This document shows, in pieces, positions 10,301-23,600 of a stretch of DNA of 64,000 bases. The stretch spans positions 30,477,159 to 30,541,158 of the forward strand of contig NC_063257.1 in NCBI RefSeq assembly GCF_019578655.1. Reading direction: 5' to 3'. The notes under the pieces were generated by a model that was not told the origin of the DNA, did not search any database, and saw only the letters and a list, made by a program, of their open reading frames with translations. Source of the DNA: Ricinus communis. Lineage: Eukaryota; Streptophyta; Magnoliopsida; Malpighiales; Euphorbiaceae. Within the stretch, counting starts at the first letter, position 1. Every line of letters begins with the position of its first letter. Both the position numbers and the translations under genes were made by a program.

Positions 10301-11600
10301 TTGTAATATTGACAAACATACCCCTCTTACGGGGTTGTTTTCTAATATTGACAAATATACCCCTCTTACGGGGTTGTTTTCAAATATTGATAAATATGCC
10401 CCTCTTACGGGGTTGTTTTCTTGTATTATAAAATATACCACTTTTTTGGGGTTGTTTTCTAATGTTGAAAGATATACTGCTTTTACGTTCTTGTTTTCTA
10501 ATATTGACAAACGTACCCCTCTTATGGGGTTGTTCTCTAATATTGACAAACATACCTCTCTTACGGGGTTGTTTTCTAATATTGATAAATATACCCCTAT
10601 ATTGGTGTTGTTTTCTCATATTGATTAATATACCCCTCTTACGGGGCTGTTTTCTAATATTGATAAATATACCCCTCTTGCAGGGTTGATTTCTTGTATT
10701 AGAAAATATATCACTTTTTTGGGGTTGTTTTCTCATGTTGAAAGATATACCCTTTTTAAGGGGTTGTTTTCTATTTTTGACAAATATACCCCTCTTACGG
10801 GGTTGTTTTCTCATATTAAAAAATATACCACTTTTTTGGGGTAGTTTTCTCCTGTTGAAAGATATACTGCACTTACGGGGTTATTTTCTAATATTGACAA
10901 ACATACCCCTCTCACGGGGTTGTTTTAATATTGACAAATATACCCCTCTTACGGGGTAGTTTTCTCGTATAAAAGAATATACCACTTTTTTGGGGTTGTT
11001 TTCAAATGTTGAGAAACAAACCCCTCTTACGGGGTTGTTTTATAATATTGATAAATATACCCCTATTACGGTGTTGTTTTCTCATATTGACAAATAACCC
11101 CTCTTATAGGGTTGTTTTCTATTATTGACAAATATACCCCTCTTACGGGGTTGTTTTCTTATATTAAAAAATATACCACTTTTTTAGGGTTGTTTTCTCA
11201 TGTTGAAAGATATACTGCACTTACGGGGTTGTTTTCTAATATTGACAAACATACCCCTCTCACGGGGTTGTTTTCTAATATTGACAAATATACCCCTCTT
11301 ACGGGGTTGTTCTCTAATATTGACAAATGTAACCCTCTTACGGGGTTGTTTTCTTGTATTATAAAAGATACCACTTTTTTGGGGTTGTTTTCTAATGTTG
11401 AAAGATATACTGCTCTTACGGGGTTTTTATCTAATATTCACAAACGTACCCCTCTTACAAGGTTGTTTTCTAATTTTGACAAACATACCCCTATTACGGT
11501 GTTGTTTTCTTGTATTATAAAATTAACTCATTGAAGGGGTTGTTTTCTTGTATTGATAAATATACCCCTCTCACGGGCTTATTTTTCTAATATTGACAAA
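7400..11600. repeat. Large-scale duplication in array 1, offset about 3.18 kb
   Basis: Rare variants recur in the same order about 3,180 bp apart. CATATTGATTAATATACCCC is at about 7436 and again at about 10617. The 38-bp monomer ending in ATTAACACATTG (ATTAACTCATTG in the second copy) is at about 8341 and 11521. This supports a block duplication above the level of the 466-bp unit. The ends of the block were not mapped to the base. Confidence 0.65.
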
Positions 11601-13039
11601 TATACCACTCTGACGGGGTTGTTTTCTCATATTAACAAATATACCCCTCTTACGGGGTTGTTTTCTCGTATTAAAAAATATACCACTTTTTGGGGTTGTT
11701 TTCTAATGTTGACAAACATACCCCTCTTACGGGGTTGTTTTCTAATATTGATAAATATACCCCTATTACGGTGTTGTTTTCTCATATTGACAAATATACC
11801 CCTCTTACGGGGTTATTTTCTAATATTGACAAATATACCCCTCTTACGGGGTTGTTTTCTTGTATTAGAAAATATATCACTTTTTTGGGGTTGTTTTCTC
11901 ATGTTGAAAGATATACCCTTCTTAAGGGGTTGTTTTCTATTATTGACAAATATACCCCTCTTACGGGGTTATTTTCTCATATTAAAAAATATACCACTTT
12001 TTAGGGTTGTTCTCTCATGTTGAAAGATATACTGCACTTACGGGTTGTTTTAATATTGACAAATATACCCCTCTTACGGGGTTGTTTTCTTGTATTATAA
12101 AATATACCACTTTTTTGGGGTTGTTTTCTAATGTTGAAAGATATACTGCTCTTACGGGGTTGTTTTCTAATATTGACAAACATACCCCTCTTACGGGGTT
12201 GTTTTCTAATATTGACAAACATACCCCTATTACGGTGTAATTTTCTTGTATTATAAAATTAACACATTGAAGGGGTTGTTTTCTTATATTCATAAATATA
12301 CCCCTCTCACGGGGTTGTTTTCTAATATTGACAAATATACCCCTCTTACGGGGTTGTTTTCTCATATTGACAAATATACCCCTCTTACGGGGTTGTTTTC
12401 TAATATTGACAAATATACCCCTCTTACGGGGTTGTTTTCTTGTATCAGAAAATATATCACTTTTTTGGGGTTGTTTTCTCATGTTGAAAGATATACCCTT
12501 CTTAAGGGGTTGTTTTCTATTATTGACAAATATACCCCTCTTACGTGGTTGTTTTCTCATATTAAAAAATATACCACTTTTTGGGGTTGTTCTCTCATGT
12601 TGAAAGATATACTGCACTTACGGGGTTTTAATATTGACAAATATACCCCTCTTACGGGGTTGTTTTCTCGTATTAAAAAATATACCACTTTTTTGGGGTT
12701 GTTTTCTAATGTTGACAAACATACCCCTCTTACGGGGTTGTTTTCTAATATTGATAAATATACCCCTATTACGGTGTTGTTTACTCATATTGACAAATAT
12801 ACCCATCTAACGGGGTTGTTTTCTCATATTCACAAATATACCCCTCTTACGGGGTTGTTTTCTTGTATTAGAAAATATATCACTTTTTTGGGGTTGTTTT
12901 CTCATGTTGAAAGATATACCCCTCTTAAGGGGTTGTTTTGTAATATTGACAAATATACCCCTCTTACGGGGTTGTTTTCTCGTATTAAAAAATATACCAC
13001 TTTTTTGGGGTTGTTTTCTAATGTTGAAAGATATACTGC

Positions 13040-15000
13040 TCTTACGGGGTAGTTTTGTAATATTGACAAACATACCTCTCTCTCTTATGGGGTTGTTTTC
13101 TAATATTGACAAATATACCCCTCTTACGGGGTTGTTTTCTAATATTGACAAATATACCCCTCTTACGGGGTTGTTTTCTTGTATTATAAAATATACCACT
13201 TTTTTGGGGTTGTTTTCTAATGTTGAAAGATATACTGCTTTTACGGGCTTGTTTTCTAATATTGACAAACGTACCCCTCTTACGGGGTTGTTTTCTAATA
13301 TTGACAAACATACCTCTTTTACGGGGTTGTTTTCTAATATTGATAAATAGACCCTTATAATGGTGCTGTTTTCTCATATTGATTAATATACCCCTCTTAC
13401 GGGGTTGTTTTCTAATATTGACAAATATACCCCTCTTGCGGGGTTATTTTCTTGTATTAGAAAATATATCACTTTTTTGGGGTTGTTTTCTCATGTTGAA
13501 AGATATACCCTTCTTAAGGGGTTGTTTTCTATTATTGACAAATATACCCCTCTTACGGGGTTGTTTTCTCATATTAAAAAATATACCACTTTTTGGGGTT
13601 GTTTTCTCATGTTGAAAGATATACTGCACTTACGGGGTTGTTTTCTAATATTGACAAACATACCCCTCTCACGGGGTTGTTTTAATATTGACAAATATAC
13701 CCCTCTTACGGGGTTGTTTTCTCGTATTAAAAAATATACCACTTTTTTGGGGTTGTTTTAAAATGTTGAGAAACAAACCCCTCTTACGAGGTTGTTTTAT
13801 AATATTGATAAATATAACCCGATTACGGCGTTGTTTTCTCATATTGATAAATTACACCTCTTACGGGGTTGTTTTCTCATATTGACCAATATACCCCTCT
13901 AACGGGGTTGTTTTCTTGTATTATAAAATATACCACTTTTTTGGGGTTGTTTTCTAATGTTGACAAATATACCCCTCTAAAGGGTTTGTTTTCTAATATT
14001 GATAAATATACCCCTATTACGGTGTTGTTTTCTCATATTGACAAATATACCGCTCTTACGGGGTTGTTTTCTCGTATTAAAAAATAAACCACTTTTTTGG
14101 GGTTGTTTTGTAATATTGACAAACATACCCCTCTTATGGGGTTATTTTCTAATATTGACAAACATACCCCTTTTACGGGGTTGTTTTAATATTGACAAAT
14201 ATACCCCTCTTACGGGGTTGTTTTCTCGTATTAAAAAATATACCACTTTTTTGGGGTTATATTCTAATGTTGACAAACATACCCCTCTTACGGGTTTGTT
14301 TTCTAATATTGATAAATATATCCCTATTACGGTGTTGTTTTCTCATATTGACAAATATACCCCTCTTACGGGGTTGTTTTCACATATTGACAAATATACC
14401 CCTCTTACGGGGTTGTTTCCTTGTATTAGAAAATATATTACTTTTTTGGCTTTTTTCTCTCATGTTGAAAGATATACCCCTCTTAAGAGTTTGTTTTGTA
14501 ATATTGACAAAAATACCCCTCTTACGAGGTTGTTTTCTCGTATTAAAAAATAAACCACTTTTTCGGGGTTGTTTTCTAATGTGGGAAGATATACTGCTCT
14601 TACGGGGTAGTTTTGTAATTTTGACAAACTTACCTCTCTCTCTTATGGGGTTGTTTTCTAATATTGATAAATATACCCCTCTTACAGGGTTGTTTTCTAA
14701 TATTGATAAATATACCCCTCTTACGGGGTTGTTTTCATGTATTATAAAATATACCACTTTTTTGGGGTTGTTTTCTAATGTTGAAAGATATACTGCTTTT
14801 ACGGGCTTGTTTTCTAATATTGACAAACGTACCCCTCTTACGGGGTTGTTTTCTAATATTGACAAACATACCTCTTTTACGGGGTTATTTTCTAATATTG
14901 ATAAATAGACCCTTATAATGGTGCTGTTTTCTCATATTGATTAATATACCCCTCTTATGGGGTTGTTTTCTAATATTGACAAATATACCCCTCTTGCGGG
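13040..15000. repeat. Duplication in array 1, offset about 1.56 kb
   Basis: The unusual strings CTCTCTCTTATGGGG (about 13078 and 14635) and AAATAGACCCTTATAATGG (about 13345 and 14903) occur as pairs about 1,558 bp apart, which marks a recent local duplication. Confidence 0.7.
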
Positions 15001-17719
15001 GTTATTTTCTTGTATTAGAAAATATATCACTTTTTTGGGGTTGTTTTCTCATGTTGAAAGATATACCCTTCTTAACGGGTTGTTTTCTATTATTGACAAA
15101 TATACCCCTCCTAAGGGGTTGTTTTCTCATATTAAAAAATATACCACTTTTTTAGGGTTGTTTTCTCATGTTGAAAGATATACTGCACTTACGGGGTTGT
15201 TTTCTAATATGGACAAACTTACCCCTCTCATGGGGTTGTTTTAATATTGACAAATATACCCCTCTTACAGGGTTGTTTTCTCGTATTAAAAAATATACCA
15301 CTTTTTTAGGCTTCTTTTCTAATGTTGACAATCAAACCCTTCTTACGGGGTTGTTTTCTAATATTGATAAATATACCCCTATTACGGTTTTGTTTTCTCA
15401 TATTGACAAATATACACCTCTTACGGGGTTGTTTTCTCATATTGACAAATATACCCCTCTTACAGGGTTATTTTCTTGTATTATAAAATATACCACTTTT
15501 TTGGGGTTGTTTTCTAATGTTGAAGATATACTGCTTTTACGGGCTTGTTTTCTAATATTGATAAGCGTACCCCTCTTACGGCGTTGTTTTCTAATATTGA
15601 CAAACATACCCTCTTACGGGGTTGTTTTCTAATATTGATAAATATACCCCTATTATGGTGTTGTTTTCTCATATTGATAAATATACCCCTCTTACAGGGT
15701 TGTTTTCTAATATTGATAAATATATCCCTCTTGCGGGGTTGTTTTCTTGTATTAGAAAATATATCACTTTTTTTGGGTTGTTTTCTCATGTTGAAAGTTA
15801 TACTGCACTTACGGGGTTGTTTTCTTGTATTATAAAATATACCACTTTTTTGGGGTTGTTTTATAATGTTGAAAGATATACTGCTCTTACAGGGTTGTTT
15901 TCTAATATTGACAAATATACCCCTCTTACGGGGTTGTTTTCTAATATTCACAAACATACCCCTATTACGGTGTAATTTTCTTGTATTAAAAAATTAACAC
16001 ATTGAAGGGGTTGTTTTCTTATATTCATAAATATACCCCTCTCACAGGGTTGTTTTCTAATATTGATAAATATACCCCTCTTACGGGGTTGTTTTCTCAT
16101 ATTGACAAATATACCCCTCTTACGGGGTTGCTTTTAATATTGACAAATATAGCTCTTACGGTGTTGTTTTCTTGTATTAGAAAATATATCACTTTTTACG
16201 GGTTGTTTTCTCATGTTGAAAGATATACCCTTCTTAAGGGGTTGTTTTCTATTATTGACAAATATACCCCTCTTACGGGGTTGTTTTCTCGTATTAAAAA
16301 TATACCACTTTTTTGGGGTTGTTTTCTCATGTTGAAAGATATACTGCACTTACGGGGTTGTTTTCTAATATTGACAAACATACCCCTCTCACGGGGTTGT
16401 TTTCTAATATTGACAAATATACCCCTCTCACGGGGTTGTTTTCTAATATTGACAAACATACCCCTCTTACGGGTTGTTTTCTAATATTGACAAATATACC
16501 CCTCTTACGGGGTTGTTTTCTAATATTGACAAATATACCCCTCTTACGGGGTTGTTTTCTTGTATTAGAAAATATATCACTTTTTTGGGGTTGTTTTCTC
16601 ATGTTGAAAGATATACCCTTCTTAAGGGGTTGTTTTCTATTATTGACAAATATACCCCTCTTACGGGGTTGTTTTCTCGTATTAAAAAATATACCACTTT
16701 TTTGGGGTTGTTTTCTAATGTTGACAAACATACCCCTCTTACGGGGTTGTTTTCTTGTATTAGAAAATATATCACTTTTTTGGGGTTGTTTTCTCATGTT
16801 GAAAGATATACCCTTCTTAAGGGGTTGTTTTCTATTATTGACAAATATACCCCTCTTACGTGGTTGTTTTCTCATATTAAAAAATATACCACTTTTTTGG
16901 GGTTGTTCTCTCATGTTGAAAGATATACTGCACTTACGGGGTTTTAATATTGACAAATATACCCCTCTTACGGGGTTGTTTTCTCGTATTAAAAAATATA
17001 CCACTTTTTTGGGGTTATATTCTAATGTTGACAAAGATACCCCTCTCACGGGGTTGTCTTCTAATATTGACAAACATACCCCTCTCACGGGGTTATTTTC
17101 TAATATTGACAAATATACCCCTCTTACGGGGTTGTTTTCTCATATTGACAAATATACCCCTCTTACGGGGTTGTTTTGTAATATTGACAAATATACCCCT
17201 TTTTGGGGTTGTTTTCTCATGTTGAAAGATATACCCCTCTTACGGGGTTGTTTTGTAATATTGACAAACATACCCCTCTTACGGGGTTGTTTTCTAATAT
17301 TGATAAATATACCCCTATTACGGTGTTGTTTTCTCATATTGACAAATATACCCCTCTTACGGGGTTGTTTTCTTGTATTAGAAAATATATCACTTTTTTG
17401 GGGTTGTTTTCTCATGTTGAAAGATATACCCTTCTTAAGGGGTTGTTTTCTATTATTGACAAATATACCCCTCTTACGGGGTTGTTTTCTCATATTAAAA
17501 AATATACCACTTTTTTGGGGTTGTTTTCTCATGTTGAAAGATATACTGCTCTTACGGGGTTGTTTTCTAATATGGACAAACTTACCCCTCTCATAGGGTT
17601 GTTTTAATATTAACAAATATACCCATCTTACGGGGTTGTTTTCTCGTATTAAAAAAGATACCAATTTTTTGGGGTTGTTTTCTAATGTTGACAAAAAAAC
17701 CCCTCTTACGGGGTTGTTT

Positions 17720-18410
17720 TCTTCTATTAGAAAATATATCACTTTTTTGGGGTTGTTTTCTCATGTTGAAAGATATACCCTTCTTAAGGGTTGTTTTCTA
17801 TTATTGACAAATATACCCCTCTTACGGGGTTGTTTTCTCATATTAAAAAATATACCACTTTTTTATGGTTGTTTTCTCTTATTTGAAAGATATATTGCAC
17901 TTATGGGGTTGTTTTCTAATATTTACAAACATACCCCTTTTACGGGGTTGTTTTAATATTGACAAATATACCCCACTTACGGGGTTGTTTTCTCGTATTA
18001 AAAAATATTCCACTTTTTTGGGGTTATAATCTAATGTTGACAAAGATACCCCTCTCACGGGGTTGTTTTCTTCTATTAGAAAATATATCACTTTTTTGGG
18101 GTTGTTTTCTCATGTTGAAAGATATACCCTTCTTAAGGGGTTGTTTTCTATTATTGACAAATATACCCCTCTTACGGGGTTGTTTTCTCATATTAAAAAA
18201 TATACCACTTTTTTATGGTTGTTTTCTCTTGTTGAAAGATATATTGCACTTATGGGGTTGTTTTCTAATATTTACAAACATACCCCTTTTACGGGGTTGT
18301 TTTAATATTGACAAATATACCCTACTTACGGGGTTATTTTCTCGTATTAAAAAATATTCCACTTTTTTGGGGTTATAATCTAATGTTGACAAAGATACCC
18401 CTCTCACGGG
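17720..18410. repeat. 351-bp tandem duplication in array 1
   Basis: Nine monomers (9 x 39 = 351 bp) beginning with the rare TTCTTCTATTAGAAAATA variant appear twice in a row. The two copies share private changes such as TATATTGCACTTATGGGG. Confidence 0.75.
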
Positions 18411-20639
18411 GTTGTCTTCTAATATTGACAAACATACCCCTCTCACGGGGTTATTTTCTAATATTGACAAATATACCCCTCTTACGGGGTTGTTTTCTCA
18501 TATTGACAAATATACCCCTCTTACGGGGTTGTTTTGTAATATTGACAAATATACCCCTTTTTTGGGGTTGTTTTCTCATGTTGAAAGATATACCCCTCTT
18601 AAGGGTTTGTTTTGTAATATTGACAAACATACACCTCTCACGGGGTTATTTTCTAATATTGATAAATATACCCCTATTATGGTGTTGTTTTCTTATATTG
18701 ACAAATATACCCCTCTTACGGGGTTGTTTTCTTCTGTTAGAAAATATATCACTTTTCTGGGGTTGTTTTCTCATGTTGAAAGATATACTCTTCTTAAGGG
18801 GTTATTTTCTATTATTGACAAATATACCCCTCTTACGGGGTTGTTTTCTCACATTAAAAAATATATCACTGTTTTAGGGTTGTTTTCTCATGTTGAAAGA
18901 TATACTGCTCTTACGGGGTTGTTTTCTAATATGGACAAACTTACCCCTCTCATAGGGTTGTTTTAATATTAACAAATATACCCATCTTACGGGGTTGTTT
19001 TCTCGTATTAAAAAAGATACCAATTTTTTGGGGTTGTTTTCTAATGTTGACAAACAAACCCCTCTTACGGGGTTGTTTTCTAATATTGATAAATATACCC
19101 CAATTACGGTGTTGTTTTCTCATATTGACAAATATACACCTCTTACGGGATTGTATTCTCATATTGATAAATATACCACTCTTACGGGGTTGTTTTCTTG
19201 TATTAGAAAATATATCACTTTTTTGGGGTTGTTTTCTCATGTTGAAAGTTATACTGCACTTACGGGGTTGTTTTCTTGTATTATAAAATATACCACTTTT
19301 TTAGGGTTGTTTTATAATGTTGAAAGATATACTGCTCTTACAGGGTTGTTTTCTAATATTGACAAACATACCCCTCTTACGGGGTTGTTTTCTAATATTG
19401 ACAAACATACCCCTATTACGGTGTTATTTTCTTGTATTATAAAATTAACACATTGAAGGGGTTGTTTTCTTATATTGATAAATATACCCCTCTCACGGGG
19501 TTGTTTTCTAATATTGACAAATATACCCCTCTTACGGGGTTGTTTTCTCATATTGACAAATATACCCCTCTTACGGGGTTGTTTTTAATATTGACAAATA
19601 TACCCCTCTTACGGGGTTGTTTTCTTGTATTAGAAAATATATCACTTTTTTGGGTTGTTTTCTCATGTTGAAAGATATACCCTTCTTAAGGGGTTATTTT
19701 CTATTATTGACAAATATACCCCTCTTACGGGGTTGTTTTCTCGTATTAAAAAATATACCACTTTTTTGGGGTTGTTTTCTCATGTTGAAAGATATACTGC
19801 ACTTACGGGGTTGTTTTCTAATATTGACAAACATACCCCTCTCACGGGGTTATTTTCTATTATTGACAAATATACCCCTCTCACGGGGTTGTTTTCTAAT
19901 ATTGACAAACATACCCCTCTCACGGGGTTGTTTTCTAATATTGACAAATATACCCCTCTTACGGGGTTGTTTTCTAATATTGACAAATATACCCCTCTTA
20001 CGGGGTTGTTTTCTTGTATTAGAAAATATATCACTTTTTGGGGTTGTTTTCTCATGTTGAAAGATATACCGTTCTTAAGGGGTTGTTTTCTATTATTGAT
20101 AAATATACCCCTCTTACGGGGTTGTTTTCTCATATTAAAAAATATACCACTTTTTTGGGGTTGTTTTCTCATGTTGAAAGATATACTGCACTTACGGGGT
20201 TGTTTTCTAATATTGACAAACATACCCCTCTCACGGGGTTGTTTTCTATTATTGACAAATATACCCCTCTTACGGGGTTGTTTTCTCGTATTAAAAAATA
20301 TTCCACTTTTTTGGGGTTGTTTTCTAATGTTGACAAACATACCCCTCTCACGGGGTTGTTTTCTAATATTGACAAACATACCCCTCTCACGGGGTTATTT
20401 TCTAATATTGACAAATATACCCCTCTTACGGGTTGTTTTCTCATATTGACAAATATACCCCTCTTACGGGGTTGTTTTGTAATATTGACAAATATACCCC
20501 TTTTTCGGGGTTGTTTTCTCATGTTGAAAGATATACCCCTCTTAAGGATTTGTTTTGTAATGATGACAAACATACGGGGTTATTTTCTAATATTGATAAA
20601 TATACCCCTATTATGGTGTTGTTTTCTCATATTGACAAA

Positions 20640-23600
20640 TATACCCCTCTTCACAGGGTTGTTTTCTTATTAGAAATATATCCTTTTTGGGGTTGTTTTC
20701 TCATGTTGAAAGATATATACCTTAAGGGGTTGTTTTTATTATTGACCACAAATACCTACTTACGGGGTTGTTTCATGTTAAGAAATATACCACTTTTTAT
20801 GGTTGTTTTCTCATGTTGAAAGATATCTTTGCTCTTGGGGTTTGTTTTCTAATATGGACAAACTTACCCCCCTCTCATGGGGTTGTTTAATATGAATATA
20901 TATACATCTTGGAGTTTGTTTCGTGAAAAGATCTATTTTGGGGTTGTTTTCTAATGTTGACAAACAAACCCCTCTTCTGAGTTGTTTTCTGTATTAGAAA
21001 TATATCACTTTTTGGGGTTGTTTTCTCATGTTGAAAGATATACCCTTCTTAAGGGGTTGTTTTCTATTATTTACAAATATACCCCTCTTACGGGGTTGTT
21101 TTCTCATATTAAAAAATATACCACTTTTATGGTTGTTTTCTCCTCTGTTGAAGATATATTGCACTTATGGGGTTGTTTTCTAATATTTACAAACATCCAC
21201 CCCACTTACAGAATTGTTTTAATATTGACAAATATACCCCAACACGGGTTGTTTTCTCGTATTAAAAAATATTCCACTTTTTTGGGGTTATAATCTAATG
21301 TTGACAAATATACCCCTCTTACGGGGTTGTTTTCTTGTAGTAGAAAATATATCACTTTTTGGGGTTGTTTTCTCATGTTGAAAGATATACCCTTCTTAAG
21401 GGGTTGTTTTCTATTATTGACAAAATATACCCCTCTTTGGGGTTGTTTCTCATATTAAAATATTACCACTTTTTTATGGTTTTGTTTCTCTTGACGAAGA
21501 TATATGTGCACTTATACCGAGTTTGTTTTTTTAATGTTACAAATACTTCACGGGGTTGTTTAATGTTGACGATATATAACTACGAGATTATTTTCGTATT
21601 AAAAAATATTCACTTTTTGGGGTTATAATCTCTAGTAAAAAGATACCCTCTCGGGGTTGTTTAATGACCAAGCATGCACCCTCTCAGGGTTGTTTTCTCA
21701 TTGACAAATATACCCCTCTTACGGGTTGTTTTCTCTATTGGACAATATACCCCCTCTTGAGGTTGTTTTGTAGTAAACAAATATACCTTTTTTGAGAAGG
21801 TTGTTTTCTCATGTTGAAGATATACCCCTCTTGGGGTTTGTTTTGTAATATTGAACTGCCGCCACCACCTCATGGTTGTTTTCTAATATTGATAAATATA
21901 CCCCTATTATGGTGTTGTTTTCTTATATTGTAACAATATACCCCTCTTCTGAGGGTTGTTTTCTTGATTAGAAAATATATCACTTTCGGGTTGTTTTCTC
22001 ATGTTGAAGATATACTCTTCTTAAGGGGTTATTTTTCTATTGACAAATATACCCCTCTTACGGGGTTGTTTTCTCACATTAAAAAATATATCGCTTTTAG
22101 GGTTGTTTCTCATGTTGAAAGATATATCTTTTGCTCTTACGGGGTTGTTTTCTAATGTGGACAAACTTACCCTACTCTTAGGGTTATTTTAATATTAACA
22201 AATATATACCCCTCTTACGAGTTGTTTTCTCGTATTAAAGATACAATTTTTGGGGTTGTTTTCTAATGTTGACAAACGACCCTCTTCTGAGGTTGTTTTC
22301 TAATATTGACAAATATACCCCATTCTACGGTGTTGTTTTCTCATTATTGACAAATATACACCTCTTACGGGATTGTATTCTCATATTGATAAATATACCA
22401 CTCTTACAGGGTTGTTTCTTGTATTAGAAAATATATCACTTTTTGGGGTTGTTTTCTCGTGTTGAACATATACCCTCTTAGGGGTTTGTTTTGTAATATT
22501 GACAAATATACCCCTCTTATGGGGTTGTTTTCTCGTATTAAAAAATATACCACTTTTTTGGGGTTGTTTTCTAATGTTGAAAGATATACTGCTCTTACGG
22601 GGTTGTTTTCTAATATTGACAAATATACCCCTCTTACGGGGTTGTTTTCTTGTATTACACCAATTTTACTTTTACAAGTTGTTTTATAATATGAAGATAT
22701 CACTGCTCTGGGCTTGTTTTCAGTAATGTAGCGTACCCCTCTTCTGAGGGTTCTTTTCTAATATTGATAAATATACCCCTATTATGGTGTTGTTTTTTCA
22801 TATTGATAAATATACCCCTGTTACGGGGTTATTTTCTAATATTGACAAATATACCCCTTTTACGGGGTTGTTTTCTTGTATTAGAAAATATATCACTTTT
22901 TTGGGGTTGTTTTCTCATGTTAAAAGATATACCCCTTCTTAAGCGGTTGTTTTCTATTGTTGATAAATATACCCCTATTTCGGGGTTGTTTTCTCATATT
23001 AAAAAATATACCACTTTTTTGGGGTTGTTTTCTCTTGTTGAAAGATATATTGCACTTAGGGGGTTGTTTTCTAATATTGACAAACATACCCCTTTTACGG
23101 GGTTGTTTTCATAAGGACAAACATACCCCTCTTATGGGGTTGTCTTCTCGTATTAAAAAATATACCACTTTTTTGGGGTTATATTCTAATGTTGACAAAC
23201 ATACCCCTCTTAAGGGTTTGTTTTCTAATATTGATAAATATACCCCTATTACGGTGTTGTTTTCTCATATTGACAAATATACCTCTCTTACGGGGTTGTT
23301 TTCACATATTGACAAATATACCCCTCTTACGGTGTTGTTTTCTTGTATTAGAAAATATATCACTTTTTGGGGTTTTTTTTTCTAATGTTGAAAGATATAC
23401 CCCTCTTAAGAGTTTGTTTTGTAATATTGACAAATATACCCCTCTTACGGGGTTGTTTTCTCGTATTAAAAAATATACCACATTTTTGGGGTTGTTTTCT
23501 AATGTGGAAAGATATACTGCTCTTACGGGGTTATTTTGTAATATTGACAAACATAACCTCTAATAAGTTGTTTTCTAGTTGACAAAATATACCCCTCTTA

